Shown here in pieces: positions 9,966-20,700 of a stretch of DNA of 64,000 nt. Made by a program: the position numbers and the translations under genes. The DNA lies in contig NKIO01000007.1 in NCBI GenBank assembly GCA_002255935.1, positions 20,154-84,153 of the forward strand, in the 5' to 3' direction. Each line of letters starts with the position of its first letter. The stretch's first letter is position 1. Origin of the DNA: Comamonadaceae bacterium PBBC2. Its GTDB lineage: Bacteria > Pseudomonadota > Gammaproteobacteria > Burkholderiales > Burkholderiaceae_C. Below the pieces are notes generated by a model. The model worked only from the letters and a program-made list of their open reading frames with translations, had not been told where the DNA came from and made no database searches.

Positions 9966-11186
9966 CTAAGTGGACGATGAACTGGACGACGCGTGGGGGG
10001 ATTCGTGGGCAAATGCGGCCCGGTATTCCGTCGGCGTTTGCCCGGTGTGTTTCTTGAAAACCCGGTTCAAGGAGCTTTTGCTATTGAAGCCCGCCGCCAG
10101 CGCCAGCTCCAAAACCGTGGCGTTTTGCTGGGCAGGGTCGCGCAGCGCGGCCTGCAAGGCGGTGACCCGGTAACCATTCAGATAGTCCGACAAATTCATG
10201 CCAAAGGACTGGTTGATCAGTTGTGACAGCTCATGCGGGGTCAGCGCCAGGCGCTGGGCGAGCTGCTCCAGGCTCAGCTCGCCATCGCGGTAGGCGTGGT
10301 CTTGCTCCATGCTGGTGCTTAGGCTGCTTAAAAAACGGGCAGTGTCTTGCGCGCTCAGCAGGCTCACACCCGGCTCGGCCTGGCGTCCGCCGGGCTCCAG
10401 CACGGCAGGGCGGTAACCCAGCGGCAGGCGCATGGCATAAAAAGCCACGCCATACACAAAGCCGGTTAACACCACCGCCCCGCCCAAGTCAGACGACACC
10501 GGCGGCACGCTGCCAAAGGCTTCCATTGCAAACAGCAGCGCGGTAAGCCCCAAGCCCATGCCCAGGAACAGCGTCAAACGCCGCAGGCTGTGCACCAGGG
10601 GGTTTCCGGGGTTTTGGCGTTGACTTTGACCTTGACTTTGAGAATTCGCTTGGGCAATCAGCCGCCAGCACAGCAACAAATACACCCCCAAGTGCAGCGC
10701 CTTGAGCGCACCAAACGCCCCCAGCGCCCAGGGCAGGCGGCTGGGTTCAGGCACAGCGGCCACATGCGGCGCTGGCCCCAGCAAAAGATACGGCGCCCAC
10801 GCCAGCAGCGCCAGCGCAAAGGGTCCCAGGTGCGCCCAGGCCCAGCGCGGGATGCCGCCCGGGTGCAGCACCGCGCGCAAATACAGCCACAGCAGCGGCC
10901 CTATCAACAAAGGCAGGGGCGCAATCGCCCATACGAGCCGAGGAAAACGACCAAACCCGCCATCCAGCCCCAGCCAAGCGTGGCCGATGATCAGCACCAA
11001 GACCAGCACCAAACCTGCCAACAAACGGTTGGCCAAGGCCAAGCTGCTCTGCGGTTTGACCAGCAGCGCCCCGGCTAGAAACAGGCCTTGGCCGATGGCC
11101 AGCAGCAGGAGTAGGGGAATGAGCGCGGGGGGCACGGTAGATGTCAGAGCCAAGAGGAGTGGAAGAGGGAAGCGTGACGCATCCAT
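9966..11186 (-). CDS. AraC-family transcriptional regulator with multi-TM N-terminus
   Basis: C-terminal SLEQLAQRLALTPHELSQLINQSFGMNLSDYLNGYRVTALQ...ATVLELALAAGFNSKSSLNRVFKKHTGQTPTEYR; hydrophobic N-terminal half. Confidence 0.9.
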   Translation of the reverse strand: MDASRFPLPLLLALTSTVPPALIPLLLLLAIGQGLFLAGALLVKPQSSLALANRLLAGLVLVLVLIIGHAWLGLDGGFGRFPRLVWAIAPLPLLIGPLLWLYLRAVLHPGGIPRWAWAHLGPFALALLAWAPYLLLGPAPHVAAVPEPSRLPWALGAFGALKALHLGVYLLLCWRLIAQANSQSQGQSQRQNPGNPLVHSLRRLTLFLGMGLGLTALLFAMEAFGSVPPVSSDLGGAVVLTGFVYGVAFYAMRLPLGYRPAVLEPGGRQAEPGVSLLSAQDTARFLSSLSTSMEQDHAYRDGELSLEQLAQRLALTPHELSQLINQSFGMNLSDYLNGYRVTALQAALRDPAQQNATVLELALAAGFNSKSSLNRVFKKHTGQTPTEYRAAFAHESPHASSSSSST

Positions 11187-11218
11187 GCAGAAGCGAGCTT
11201 GGAATTGGTTTAGCAGTG

Positions 11219-11280
11219 GTTGCTATAAAAAAAGAAGCTGCTCCCGCACTATCCACGGTCTAACCGGCACATTTGGCACT
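11219..11280 (+). repeat. Dispersed ~60-bp repeat, copy 2
   Basis: ttgctataaaaaaagaagctgctcccgcactatccacggtctaaccggcacatttggcact. Confidence 0.9.
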
Positions 11281-11777
11281 TATTTCGGCAGGCCATCATG
11301 CGGCCCCAGCGCGTGCTGGGGCACGTCATCCCACCAGTTGGCAGGCTCCATATCCAAGCGTCGCGATGGGTTCACAGGGTAATAGATGCGGCTGCCCAGC
11401 CTTTGCGCCTCGCCCCCCACCAGCAACACCACCTCGTGGTCCGAGTTGTTGATAAAGCAGTGTGAGATTCCGGTGCCCACCGGAAAGGCCGCCAGGTCTC
11501 CGGCCTGCATGGGGTGCAGATGGCCGTCAATCCAGGCGTCGACGGTACCGCTGATCACGTAAACAAACTCTTCCTCGTTTTCTTCCGCGTGCGGCCAAGA
11601 GGATCGGGTGCCTGGCGGCAGGCGCTGGATGTTGATACCTATGCGCTCCAGCCCTGCGGCTTTGCCCAAGCGCCGCATCGGCCCCATGGCTTCGGTGCTT
11701 TGCGGGTACACATGGCTGGACTCGGCCACCTCGTGGGTCGAGAGGATGAAGGGCGGGCGCGTTGTGGTGGATGGCAT
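11280..11777 (-). CDS. Cupin-domain protein
   Basis: RLPPGTRSSWPHAEENEEEFVYVISGTVDAWIDGHLHPMQAGDLAAFPVGTGISHCFINNSD: cupin motifs 1 and 2. Confidence 0.85.
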   Translation of the reverse strand: MPSTTTRPPFILSTHEVAESSHVYPQSTEAMGPMRRLGKAAGLERIGINIQRLPPGTRSSWPHAEENEEEFVYVISGTVDAWIDGHLHPMQAGDLAAFPVGTGISHCFINNSDHEVVLLVGGEAQRLGSRIYYPVNPSRRLDMEPANWWDDVPQHALGPHDGLPK

Positions 11778-11923
11778 GGCCGGAACTATAGGCCACCAGC
11801 CCACGCATTTGCGCAGTTTGTAAAGTAACCAATCAACACACTTCATTTACCATTTTGAAACACATAGGGCGTAAATTGAACTTCTCGGCAGTGGGTCCCT
11901 CTCACCAGCAACAGGAGTGAAAA

Positions 11924-12424
11924 ATGCCAACTCAAGATCCCCATGTTTCAAACCCCGAAAACGCCTCGCCTGAAGCGGCCAACGCGCCCTTTCGCATCGA
12001 TGTTTTGGTCAAGCAAGTCTACGATTCGTCTCCCCCCAAAACAAAGAGCCGCATGCTCAATCTGCTGGTGGGGCGCGCCTATGCCGCCTCGCCGCCCACT
12101 GTGAGAAAGTCGCTTTTAGAGCAGCTCATACGCTCGGTCGGTGTCTTGGGGCTGGTCACCGTGGCCGGGGGTGTTTTTGCCAAGATTCGCTTGCGCGGCG
12201 GGTGGCCCGATATTGCGGTGGGTTTGGATGATTTGAAGGACATCCAAACCTCGGATGTAGTGGCCCTGGTGGACTATGTGCAGCAAGTCAGCACCGTCGC
12301 GCTGGCGGATGCTGTGCAGCTGATGGCGAGCAACCCTGCCCTGACCAGCTCAGGCGCGATGGCCGTGCTGATGAGCATCATGCTGCAGCGGGCACCTGAC
12401 CGCAGGCGCATTCCGCGCGACTAA
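11924..12424 (+). CDS. Hypothetical protein (166 aa)
   Basis: Preceded by aacaggagtga RBS-like sequence; coherent ORF, no family recognised. Confidence 0.6.
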   Translation: MPTQDPHVSNPENASPEAANAPFRIDVLVKQVYDSSPPKTKSRMLNLLVGRAYAASPPTVRKSLLEQLIRSVGVLGLVTVAGGVFAKIRLRGGWPDIAVGLDDLKDIQTSDVVALVDYVQQVSTVALADAVQLMASNPALTSSGAMAVLMSIMLQRAPDRRRIPRD

Positions 12425-12475
12425 AACCCATGGAGGAATTGGCCCGCGTTACGTGGCCTAGGTTCGCGTTCAGCC

Positions 12476-12904
12476 TTATGGCTGGCTCAGCGCCTTCTTC
12501 ATGAAGAAGCGCGAGAAGCCTTGGGGGTAATGATGCAGCTCACCAAAACAAACGTAGCCTATGCGCTCATAAAACCCGCGCGCCTGAAACTCAAACGTAT
12601 CCAGCCACGCACCGTGGCAACCGCGCTGCAAGGCTTCGTGTTCGGCCAGCCGCATCACTTCAGTCCCCACGCCTTGCCCGCGCAGACTTGCGGGCACCAC
12701 CAGAAGTTGGGTGAACAGCCAGTCGTAGCCCGTGTGCCCCCATAGCCCGCCCACCACGGCGTCGTCACTGTCTTTCACCAAAACGATGACCGGCCGATTT
12801 TGGCTCGGCCCGGCCTGGCTGGTGTTGTATTCCACTAGCGGCGCTACGATAGCCTTGCGCAAATCTTCGTCTGCGATGTCGGTTAGTTCTAGGGTGTAGG
12901 TCAT
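12476..12904 (-). CDS. GNAT family N-acetyltransferase
   Basis: LLVVPASLRGQGVGTEVMRLAEHEALQRGCHGAWLDTFEFQARGFYERIGYVCFGEL. Confidence 0.9.
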   Translation of the reverse strand: MTYTLELTDIADEDLRKAIVAPLVEYNTSQAGPSQNRPVIVLVKDSDDAVVGGLWGHTGYDWLFTQLLVVPASLRGQGVGTEVMRLAEHEALQRGCHGAWLDTFEFQARGFYERIGYVCFGELHHYPQGFSRFFMKKALSQP

Positions 12905-12924
12905 GCGTAGGAATAGGCCACGGC

Positions 12925-13545
12925 CTACCGTGAAAGGGGTTCGACCGCCACGATGTCACAAGCATCGCGCACTACGATGATGAACCGGCTGTTGGGTGTG
13001 CGCAGGTGGGGCGGAACGAGTGATACCGCGACAGACTCCACGAGACGCCGCGCGAGATGGGCTCCAGCGGGCACATTGTCCAGGCGCAGCTGAAGAAACG
13101 CCGAACTACGAAGACCCACCACAGTAACCGGGATACGCAGGTCGGCATGGTCATCGTCGTGCGTCTGGGTCGGCAGCTCAATCTCTTGAAGCCACCGCGC
13201 AATTTGCCCGTTCGCAAACTCCGCTCCATCGTCATCTCGCACCGCGCCACCGGTGATCAGCGCCATTGTTGCCGCTATATAAGCACACGCTGCAAAGCTG
13301 GCGTAGGAGGAACGCGCCTCAAAATGCAGAATGCGCAGATTCGACCCCACTGGCGTTGCTTCAGAGGTGAACTCAAACGCGGCCTGTTGCTGATTCAAGA
13401 GGCATGGAATGAGGCCACTGCTCTGAAAGGAATCAAAGCCCGCTGGAAAAATCAATTCGGCTCCGAGTTCGGCCGCTCGCTCAATGAGGTCTGCAGCAGA
13501 GAATCGGTGGCCCATCGGAATGGTGGCGGATACAAGCGTAGACAT
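12925..13545 (-). CDS. Hypothetical protein
   Basis: Coherent ORF MSTLVSATIPMGHRFSAADLIERAAELGAELIFPAGFDSFQ...; family not recognised. Confidence 0.55.
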   Translation of the reverse strand: MSTLVSATIPMGHRFSAADLIERAAELGAELIFPAGFDSFQSSGLIPCLLNQQQAAFEFTSEATPVGSNLRILHFEARSSYASFAACAYIAATMALITGGAVRDDDGAEFANGQIARWLQEIELPTQTHDDDHADLRIPVTVVGLRSSAFLQLRLDNVPAGAHLARRLVESVAVSLVPPHLRTPNSRFIIVVRDACDIVAVEPLSR

Positions 13546-13647
13546 AGGTTTTTGAGGTCTGTAGGACGGCAAAGTTAGCGTTGAGCCGCAGCGCGTTTAG
13601 TCGTTTAGTGAATGAGGCCAAAGCAATCCCGTAGAGCATTCGCACCC

Positions 13648-14121
13648 CTACGCCGACCCACCCTCACCAAACTTCACCGCCTGCGTGGTCCCTGCCTTTT
13701 TGCGCACCACCACCGTGCCCGCCATCTTGTCGTGCCAGCCTTGCTTGCGCGGGTCAAACGCTACCCAGATCAAGCCGAGCAACAGGGGGACGGTGGACAC
13801 GTAGTAGCCGACGTAGCGAATGAGCAGTTGCTGTGTGCTGGGCTTGCCGCCGGTCTTGGCATCCACGATTTGCGCGCCCACGGCGATCTTGCCGGGAGTG
13901 GCTTGCCGGTAGACCCAAAACAGCACGATGGCAACCGCTGGGGCCACCCAAGACAACAAGAAATCAACGGGGCCTTGGACCAAGCTGCTGCTCTCCCAGT
14001 AGGCAAAACCGTACACCGCCGTCAATACGGGGTAGATGATGAGAATCACCAAAAAGGAGTCAATGACGCTGGCCCAGACGCGTATCCAAAAGCCGGCGTA
14101 TTCAAGTTCGGTGGTGTCCAT
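13648..14121 (-). CDS. RDD family membrane protein
   Basis: YAGFWIRVWASVIDSFLVILIIYPVL...QATPGKIAVGAQIVDAKTGGKPS...LIRYVGYYVSTVPLLLGLIWVAFDPRKQGWHDKMAGTVVV. Confidence 0.92.
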   Translation of the reverse strand: MDTTELEYAGFWIRVWASVIDSFLVILIIYPVLTAVYGFAYWESSSLVQGPVDFLLSWVAPAVAIVLFWVYRQATPGKIAVGAQIVDAKTGGKPSTQQLLIRYVGYYVSTVPLLLGLIWVAFDPRKQGWHDKMAGTVVVRKKAGTTQAVKFGEGGSA

Positions 14122-14234
14122 GGGGGTTCCCTGGTCAGAGTTGTGCGCAATTGCGCTGGCAAGCCTAACGCAGTTTGGGAATGCGGCACACCAGCGCGCG
14201 ATTTGTGTGTGCCGCTAACCCGCGCCACAAGTCG

Positions 14235-14295
14235 TTTGCTATCAAAAAAGAAGCTGCTCCCGCACTATCTACGGCCTGAACGGCTCATTTAGCTT
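14235..14295 (+). repeat. Dispersed ~60-bp repeat, copy 3
   Basis: tttgctatcaaaaaagaagctgctcccgcactatctacggcctgaacggctcatttagctt. Confidence 0.9.
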
Positions 14296-14315
14296 GTAAT
14301 CGCCAGCTGGCACCC

Positions 14316-15989
14316 CTAGGGGCGTTTGGCGTCTGCCCCTGGGCTTGGTGCAGACAGGAAAGGCGCAAAGGGCGCGCCTGGCAGGCGCTTCAGCCCCTCC
14401 ACCACTTGCGCGGCATTGAAGGCGGCACCCTCCTGGTTGGTGTGGGTGCGTTGGTCAGAAAAGAATGTGTTGACCTTGTCTTCACCGATCAATCGGTAGG
14501 CATCGCTGATCAGCATCGTTAGGTCGATGAATTGCGCCCCACCGGCCAGGGCGGCTTGCTGGCCCCAGGAGGCAAAGGTCTCAAAATCGCGGCCGCGATC
14601 GGATTGCCAGCGGTCTTTGTGCGGCACGGGGGAGAGGATGACCACGCTGGCTCCCTTGGCCCGCGCATCGGCTATGTAGCGGGCCAGGTACCAGCCAAAG
14701 GTGTGCACGGCTTCGCGGCTGCCGTCGGCTTTGGTGTCTTCTACCGTCTCGGGGCCGATGCCGGGGCCAGAGGCGCGCCCCTTCATCGCCGGGTCGCCAA
14801 TGCGGCCGCCGTCGTTGTGGCCAAACTGGATCAGCACGAAATCACCCGCGCGCAACTGCGATAGCACGGTGTCCCAGCGGCCTTCGGTCAAAAAGGTGCG
14901 GCTGCTGCGGCCGCCTATGGCGTGGTTGACGAGGTTGATGCGCTGCGGATCCAAGTAAGGTGCCAAGCGCTCGCCCCAGCCATAGGCACCGTTCTGGCCA
15001 CCACTGCGCACGGTGGAGTCGCCCACGACGAACAGCGCAGGCAGCTTGGCATCGCGCGGCGCTTCTTTGGCCACGCGGGATGCGTCCACCACCGGGCGCT
15101 CATCTTGCCGTGCATAAAACTCTGCAGGCAAAGCCGCCAAGGCCTTCAGCCCGGCAATCACCGTGCGCGCGTTCAAGGATGCACCGGCCCAGTTGGTGTG
15201 CACCGATTCATCCGGCGTGACTTGGGGGAAGAGCTTCATCACCGCGTCGCGGCCCAGCGCGTCGTACTGTTCGGCCACGCGGGCATTCAGGTCGATGAAG
15301 CCCACCTTTTCTTGCCGTGCTACTTCGGCAGCCCAGCCGGCGTAGTTGTCTGTCGCGCGTACGGTGCGGCCCTCGGCATCCCAGCGCTTGCGCGGGATGG
15401 GCGAGCAAATGATGGGGGTGGCCCCCAGCGCGCGAATCTCGGCCACATAGCGGCGCAGGTAAGCACCGTAGCTGTAAACCGTTTCCTTTTGTTGCGTCAG
15501 CAGGTTGTCAATGTCCTGGCTCTCGGGGCCTATGCCTTTGATCGTGCCGCGGGCGCGACTGTTGTCGTTGATGGCGCTGCTGTCGTTGTGGCCAAACTGA
15601 ATGAGGACGGTATCGCCGCGCTGGATGAGTGCTGCGGTGCGCGCCCAATGCCCGCCAGTCAGGTAGGTGCGGCTGCTGAGCCCGCCAATGGCGCGGTTGA
15701 CGACGTTGACGCGGCTGCGGTCCAAGTGGGCCGCAATCGGGTTGCCCCAACCCCACTGGCCTTCCTCGCCTTTGCCCTGGCCATCGTCGTCACGACCATT
15801 GCGCACCGTCGAGTCACCAATGAAAAAGATAGACGGCAGCTTGGCGTTGGCGGGCACCGGCAGCACGATGGTCTGCGTGCCCATGGGGTCGGTGTTGACA
15901 GCGGCAGGCAAGGGCGACTGGGCCAGCGCAGGCAGGCAGACCAGCGCGCTGAAGGCTGCGCTGAGCATGCGACAGAGGGGCTTGAACAT
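14316..15989 (-). CDS. Two-domain rhamnogalacturonan acetylesterase-like SGNH hydrolase (CE12-like), exported
   Basis: Two copies of the SGNH core: PSIFFIGDSTVRNG...GGLSSRTY...IQFGHNDSS and PALFVVGDSTVRSG...GGRSSRTF...IQFGHNDGG; N-terminal signal. Confidence 0.88.
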   Translation of the reverse strand: MFKPLCRMLSAAFSALVCLPALAQSPLPAAVNTDPMGTQTIVLPVPANAKLPSIFFIGDSTVRNGRDDDGQGKGEEGQWGWGNPIAAHLDRSRVNVVNRAIGGLSSRTYLTGGHWARTAALIQRGDTVLIQFGHNDSSAINDNSRARGTIKGIGPESQDIDNLLTQQKETVYSYGAYLRRYVAEIRALGATPIICSPIPRKRWDAEGRTVRATDNYAGWAAEVARQEKVGFIDLNARVAEQYDALGRDAVMKLFPQVTPDESVHTNWAGASLNARTVIAGLKALAALPAEFYARQDERPVVDASRVAKEAPRDAKLPALFVVGDSTVRSGGQNGAYGWGERLAPYLDPQRINLVNHAIGGRSSRTFLTEGRWDTVLSQLRAGDFVLIQFGHNDGGRIGDPAMKGRASGPGIGPETVEDTKADGSREAVHTFGWYLARYIADARAKGASVVILSPVPHKDRWQSDRGRDFETFASWGQQAALAGGAQFIDLTMLISDAYRLIGEDKVNTFFSDQRTHTNQEGAAFNAAQVVEGLKRLPGAPFAPFLSAPSPGADAKRP

Positions 15990-16185
15990 AGGCTTTTAGG
16001 GCAGAGAGGGTGTCATTTGATGCTAGCCCCATTCCACGCTGTGCACTGCGGGTTGGGCAAAAGCGCAACTTTGTGATCGCTTGGTGCGCGCGCCTTGTAA
16101 GCGCCCCACCGGGCAGTGCACACGGCTACAGTGGCCCGGCCCTTCACGGGATCACGCCCTCCACCCACCGTCTACCTCACCTGCC

Positions 16186-17580
16186 ATGAACTCTAAAACT
16201 TCTGTGTTTGCCAGCGCGCTGCTCTGCGCCCTGCTGTGCCTAAGCCACGATGCGGCTGGCCAAATCGGCCAGCGCTTTCCATCCGAGCGCAAGGTGGTGG
16301 TGGACCCGGTGACGGGCACGCCGCTGACCTTTTTGACCAGCCAACCCAAGGGCGATTCCAAGATTTACCCCACCCACCCGCAGTGGACGGCGGATGGCCA
16401 GTGGCTGGTGTTTCGCTCGAATCGCGTGGCGGGCGAAGCCCTGGCGGTGAACGAAGCCACGGGTGACATGGTGCAGGTGACCGAAGGCGGCTACGCGGGC
16501 ATGCTGAACCTAGGGCAGCGCACCAACACCTTGTACTTCTTGCGCCCCGTGCCCGGCGACTTACCTGCAGGCAACAAAGCCCTTGCCGCTGTGGCTGCCA
16601 AAGCTGCGCGTGCCATGCAGGCCGTAGTGGTGGATCTGAATGCCGTGTTTGCCGACAGCATGGCCGGTCGATTGAAACCCGCAGCGCACTACCAGCGCGT
16701 GATTGCCGAGCTGCCCGCCAGCTATGAGGCCCTGGGCGATTCGGCGCTGGATGCGGATGAGCAGTGGTTGTACTTTCGCGTGGGTGCTTTGCAATCAGGC
16801 CCGCATTTACCGCCCGGCACCAAAGTAGAAGCGCCCTTTGGCCCACGCGGTATGGGCGCAGGGCCCACTGGTATTGCCAAGCTCAATACCCAAACGGGAG
16901 CCATCCAGCATGTGGTGTCGGTGCCGTTTCAGATCGGGCATATCCACGCCAACACTTGGAACACTGGCGAGCTGATTTTTAGTTGGGAAACCGGTGGCAA
17001 ATCACCCCAGCGCACCTGGACTGTGCAGGGCGATGGCACGGGCCTGCGCCCGCTCTACCCCGAGGCCAGCTACGAGTGGGTGACGCACGAAGCAGTCATC
17101 TCCAAAGACGAGGTGGCCATGGCCATCATGGGGCACCGCGCGGTGCCCAGTGCACCTGCTGCAGACGCTCCTAAGGGCACCGATGTAGGCGGTGCCAACC
17201 CTGGCCAGGAAGCCGCTTGGGGCAATGCTGGCACGCGCGAAAAGCCCAGTGGTCTGGCCATCGTCAACCTGCGCACGCGTGAGATGAGCATCGTCGGGCA
17301 AACGCCCTCAGGCAGTGGCTTGTGGCATGTGCATGGCTCGCCGGACGGGCGTTGGGCCGTGGGCGATGACTTCAGCCGCAGCCTGTATTTGATAGACCGC
17401 AAGACCCGCGAAATGCTGCTGCTGAGCACCGGGCACAAGACCACGGCAGCAGACCATCCGCACCCCACGTTCAGCCCGGATGGCAAAAAGATTCAGATCC
17501 AGTCCGCCATGCTGTCAGACGATGGCCGGTCTATGAACATCTGCATCGTGCCGGTGCCGGTGCTGTGGTTAAAGCGCTGA
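16186..17580 (+). CDS. Oligogalacturonate lyase-like (PL22/beta-propeller, PD40-containing) protein, exported
   Basis: MNSKTSVFASALLCALLCLSHDAAGQ signal; QRFPSERKVVVDPVTGTPLTFLTSQPKGDSKIYPTHPQWTADGQWLVFRSNR; PHPTFSPDGKKI. Confidence 0.6.
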   Translation: MNSKTSVFASALLCALLCLSHDAAGQIGQRFPSERKVVVDPVTGTPLTFLTSQPKGDSKIYPTHPQWTADGQWLVFRSNRVAGEALAVNEATGDMVQVTEGGYAGMLNLGQRTNTLYFLRPVPGDLPAGNKALAAVAAKAARAMQAVVVDLNAVFADSMAGRLKPAAHYQRVIAELPASYEALGDSALDADEQWLYFRVGALQSGPHLPPGTKVEAPFGPRGMGAGPTGIAKLNTQTGAIQHVVSVPFQIGHIHANTWNTGELIFSWETGGKSPQRTWTVQGDGTGLRPLYPEASYEWVTHEAVISKDEVAMAIMGHRAVPSAPAADAPKGTDVGGANPGQEAAWGNAGTREKPSGLAIVNLRTREMSIVGQTPSGSGLWHVHGSPDGRWAVGDDFSRSLYLIDRKTREMLLLSTGHKTTAADHPHPTFSPDGKKIQIQSAMLSDDGRSMNICIVPVPVLWLKR

Positions 17581-17751
17581 AAAAAGGGCCGCATGGCCCT
17601 GGTCATAGGGTTTTCTCTAGGGGTCTTTGATCATGAATTTGATTCTTTCGCGCAGCGTAGTTTCAGCGCATGAATCACCCCTAGACTTTACGCAAGAGGG
17701 TGAAAGACGAAGAGCTAATCCCTTTGATTGACAACAAAGCTGGAGACAAAA

Positions 17752-20700
17752 ATGGACAAACACACACGCCGAATCACCCCGGCAAGCCTGCTGAAAAGCG
17801 GGACCGCACTGGCCGTGGCGGCCCTCTTCGCCAACGGCGCTGTCATGGCGCAAAACGCAGCCACAGCGCAGCCCAAAGCCACCGACGCCAAGCTCGATTC
17901 GGTGCAGGTCGTCGGCACCCGTGCCTCGATTGCATCGGCCATCAGCCGCAAAAGCAATGCAGGCACCGTCAGCGATTCCATCGTGGCGGAAGACATTGAC
18001 CAGTTCCCGGATAAGAACGTGGGTGAAGCGCTCTCCCGCGTCACTGGCGTGCAGCTCACACGCGATTTTGGCGAGGGCAGCCAGGTGTCGATTCGCGGTG
18101 TGGAGCCCGATCTAAACCGCATTGAAATCAATGGTGCATCGGTGCTGGGAAGCAACGGCGGCGCGGGGCGTGGTGCTGAGCTGCGCGAGCTGGCATCTGA
18201 GTTGATTGCCTCCATTGACGTCATCAAAGGCTCTACCGCCGACCTGACCGAAGGCGGCATTGGCGGCACGGTGCAAATCACCACGCGCAAGCCCTTTGAT
18301 TTCAAGAAGCCCACCTTCGCCGCCACCGTGTCGGCTGAAAACGCCAGCAGCCGCGAAGGCGTGCAACCCCGTGGCAGCTTCTTGCTGGCGGACACCTTCC
18401 TGGATGGCCGTCTGGGTTTGATGGGCAACTTTGTTTACGACAACGTGCTGACCCGCAATGACTACACCCGCAACACGGCGTGGACCTTGCTGCGCGACTG
18501 GGACTTTTCTGCCGACAAAACCAATAGCAGCCTGGACCCGGCGATTGCCGCAGTCTCAGCACCCACACGTTGCGCCACCTCGGGCTTGACCGTAGCCCAA
18601 GTGGCCGACTGCAATCGCCAATGGTTTGACTACGCTCCGCGTAATTCGCGCTACGGCATCTGGACCCGAGACCACCAGCGCAGCTCTGCCGAGCTGACGG
18701 CGCAGTTCAAAGTCAATTCAGACCTCATCTTGTTTGGCAGCTACCAGGGCAACAAGCAGGCGCAACGCTTGAATGACCGAAACTTTGGCACCGATCTGGT
18801 GGCTATCACCCGCATGTCTAACAGCGGCAATGCGCCGGTGTACAACGCAGCCACCGGCATACCTTCTACTGCCGGAACCTGTATCGCCACCAGCGCGACG
18901 GCAACGCCCGCCGGTATGGTGGTGGCCAATCACCATGTCAGTGAATATGTGGTGGGCAGTTGTATCAATGCGGCGGGTGTGGGCGGCCAGGGCGCGTTTT
19001 CCACATCAGCGCGTGATTTCGCTTTGGACATCAACTCCAAATACGCGACAGGCGGTTTCAATTTCAAGCGCGATGGTTTGAGCGTGGATGGCCTGGTTGT
19101 TAGCTCCAACTCGTCTTACTACAGCGACAGCAACAATGTCGTACTGACACAAAACGCGCCAGGTTTGAAGGTGACGTTGGACGCACAGGGCCTGCCACGT
19201 TTCGCGTTTCCCACTGCTTATGACCCAGAGAAAAGTAGCTCGTATGTGCAGGCGCAACTGCAGTACCGGCCCAGTGAAACCGAGAACACTGAGAAGCAAG
19301 GCAAGCTGGATTTCAAACTCGATTTGAATGCGGGTATGTTGAACAAGCTGTGGTTTGGTGTGCAGACGCGCCAGGCTTCGTCCACCCAGTACAACGGTGG
19401 CGGCTACCTGGCCAGTGCCGGTGCCAACACTCTGCCCACATTCACAGCGGATGACATCAACGTCATTGGTGCCAACATCAATCAGACTCTGGTGTACGAC
19501 CCTTTGTACAAAGGCACGTCCCAGCGCGCGCCGGATGCCCAGTCCTTCATCAACACGAATTTCTCAACCCGGTATATCAGCGCTGCCGATATGGCGGCAT
19601 TGATTGAGGCGGTGCGCGAACGCTCGCCGGGTACGTTTTTCCAGGGCTACGGCGGCGTCAGCAATTTGCCGACCAACTGGATCACGCCCAACTACGTCAA
19701 AGCGGCAGAGTTCTTTGACACCTCCAACTTCAACCATGGCAACGTCATCATGGCCAAGGGCAGTGATGGCTTGATGTATCCGCAGTTGCCTGCCTTCCAG
19801 GTGCAAGAAAAAATCGATGCGATGTATACGCGCCTGGACTTTGATACCGAACTATTTGGCGCAGAGATTGTGGGTAACTTTGGCGTGCGACACACACGCA
19901 CCAAGCACAGCTCTGCAGGTGCCTACCAGTACCGCATCCGGACTGAGAGCTCGCCCGGTTCGTCTACCTTTACCGATCGCATCATTGCCAACTCGGTGGT
20001 GGGGGTGGATAGCTCCTATTCCGACACCTTGCCCAGTTTGAACGCGGCCACGTGGTTATTGCCGAACAAGCTGGTGGCCCGCGTGGGTTGGGCCAAGGTG
20101 ATGGCACGCCCGGCGGTCAATCTGCTGGCACCCAATGCGACCTGCACCATTGGCAGCGGCTTGGCCCAGTTTGGTGGCGATGGGGTTGATGACTGCACGG
20201 CTGGCAACCCGGCACTGGAGCCCTACCGCTCCACCAAGACCGACTTCAGCCTGGAGTACTACCCCGGCAAAGACAGCCAGCTGAGCATGGCCGTGTTTCA
20301 AAACGATATCGATACCTATGTGCTGACGGGTATTCGTCGCTCGGGTGTCAATTTCTTCGGCGATGGCAATTTGTTTGACGTGACCCAGGCCGTCAATGGC
20401 CGGGGTGCCAAGACCAAGGGCTTGGAGCTGACGGCCCGTACCGCTTTCACCTTCTTGCCTGGTTTCTTGAGTGGCTTTGGTGGCGAGGTGAACTACACCC
20501 GCATGACCTATGAATACGCGCCAGGCAATTCGCTGGTGAACCCCATGGACGGCACCGAGCTGCCTTACCCTGGCTTGTCTAAAAACAGCTACAACATTGC
20601 GCTGTGGTACGACGCCGGCCCGCTCAATGGCCGCATCGCCTACAACTACCGTGACGCCTTTTATACCGGCACCAATGACGTGAGCGGCAACCCGAACTTC

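Noticed and set aside
10702-11382. 226-aa plus-strand ORF ending in CYKKRSCSRTIHGL...
   Set aside because: Antisense to AraC; the recognisable peptide is only translated dispersed repeat (same peptide in the 53648..53890 ORF).
14922-16076. 384-aa plus-strand ORF
   Set aside because: Shadow ORF opposite the tandem acetylesterase.
17585-17600. AGGGCC-GCAT-GGCCCT hairpin as rho-independent terminator of the PL22-like gene
   Set aside because: The poly-A side precedes the stem on the plus strand, so the U-tract fits only the minus strand, where no gene ends; not called.
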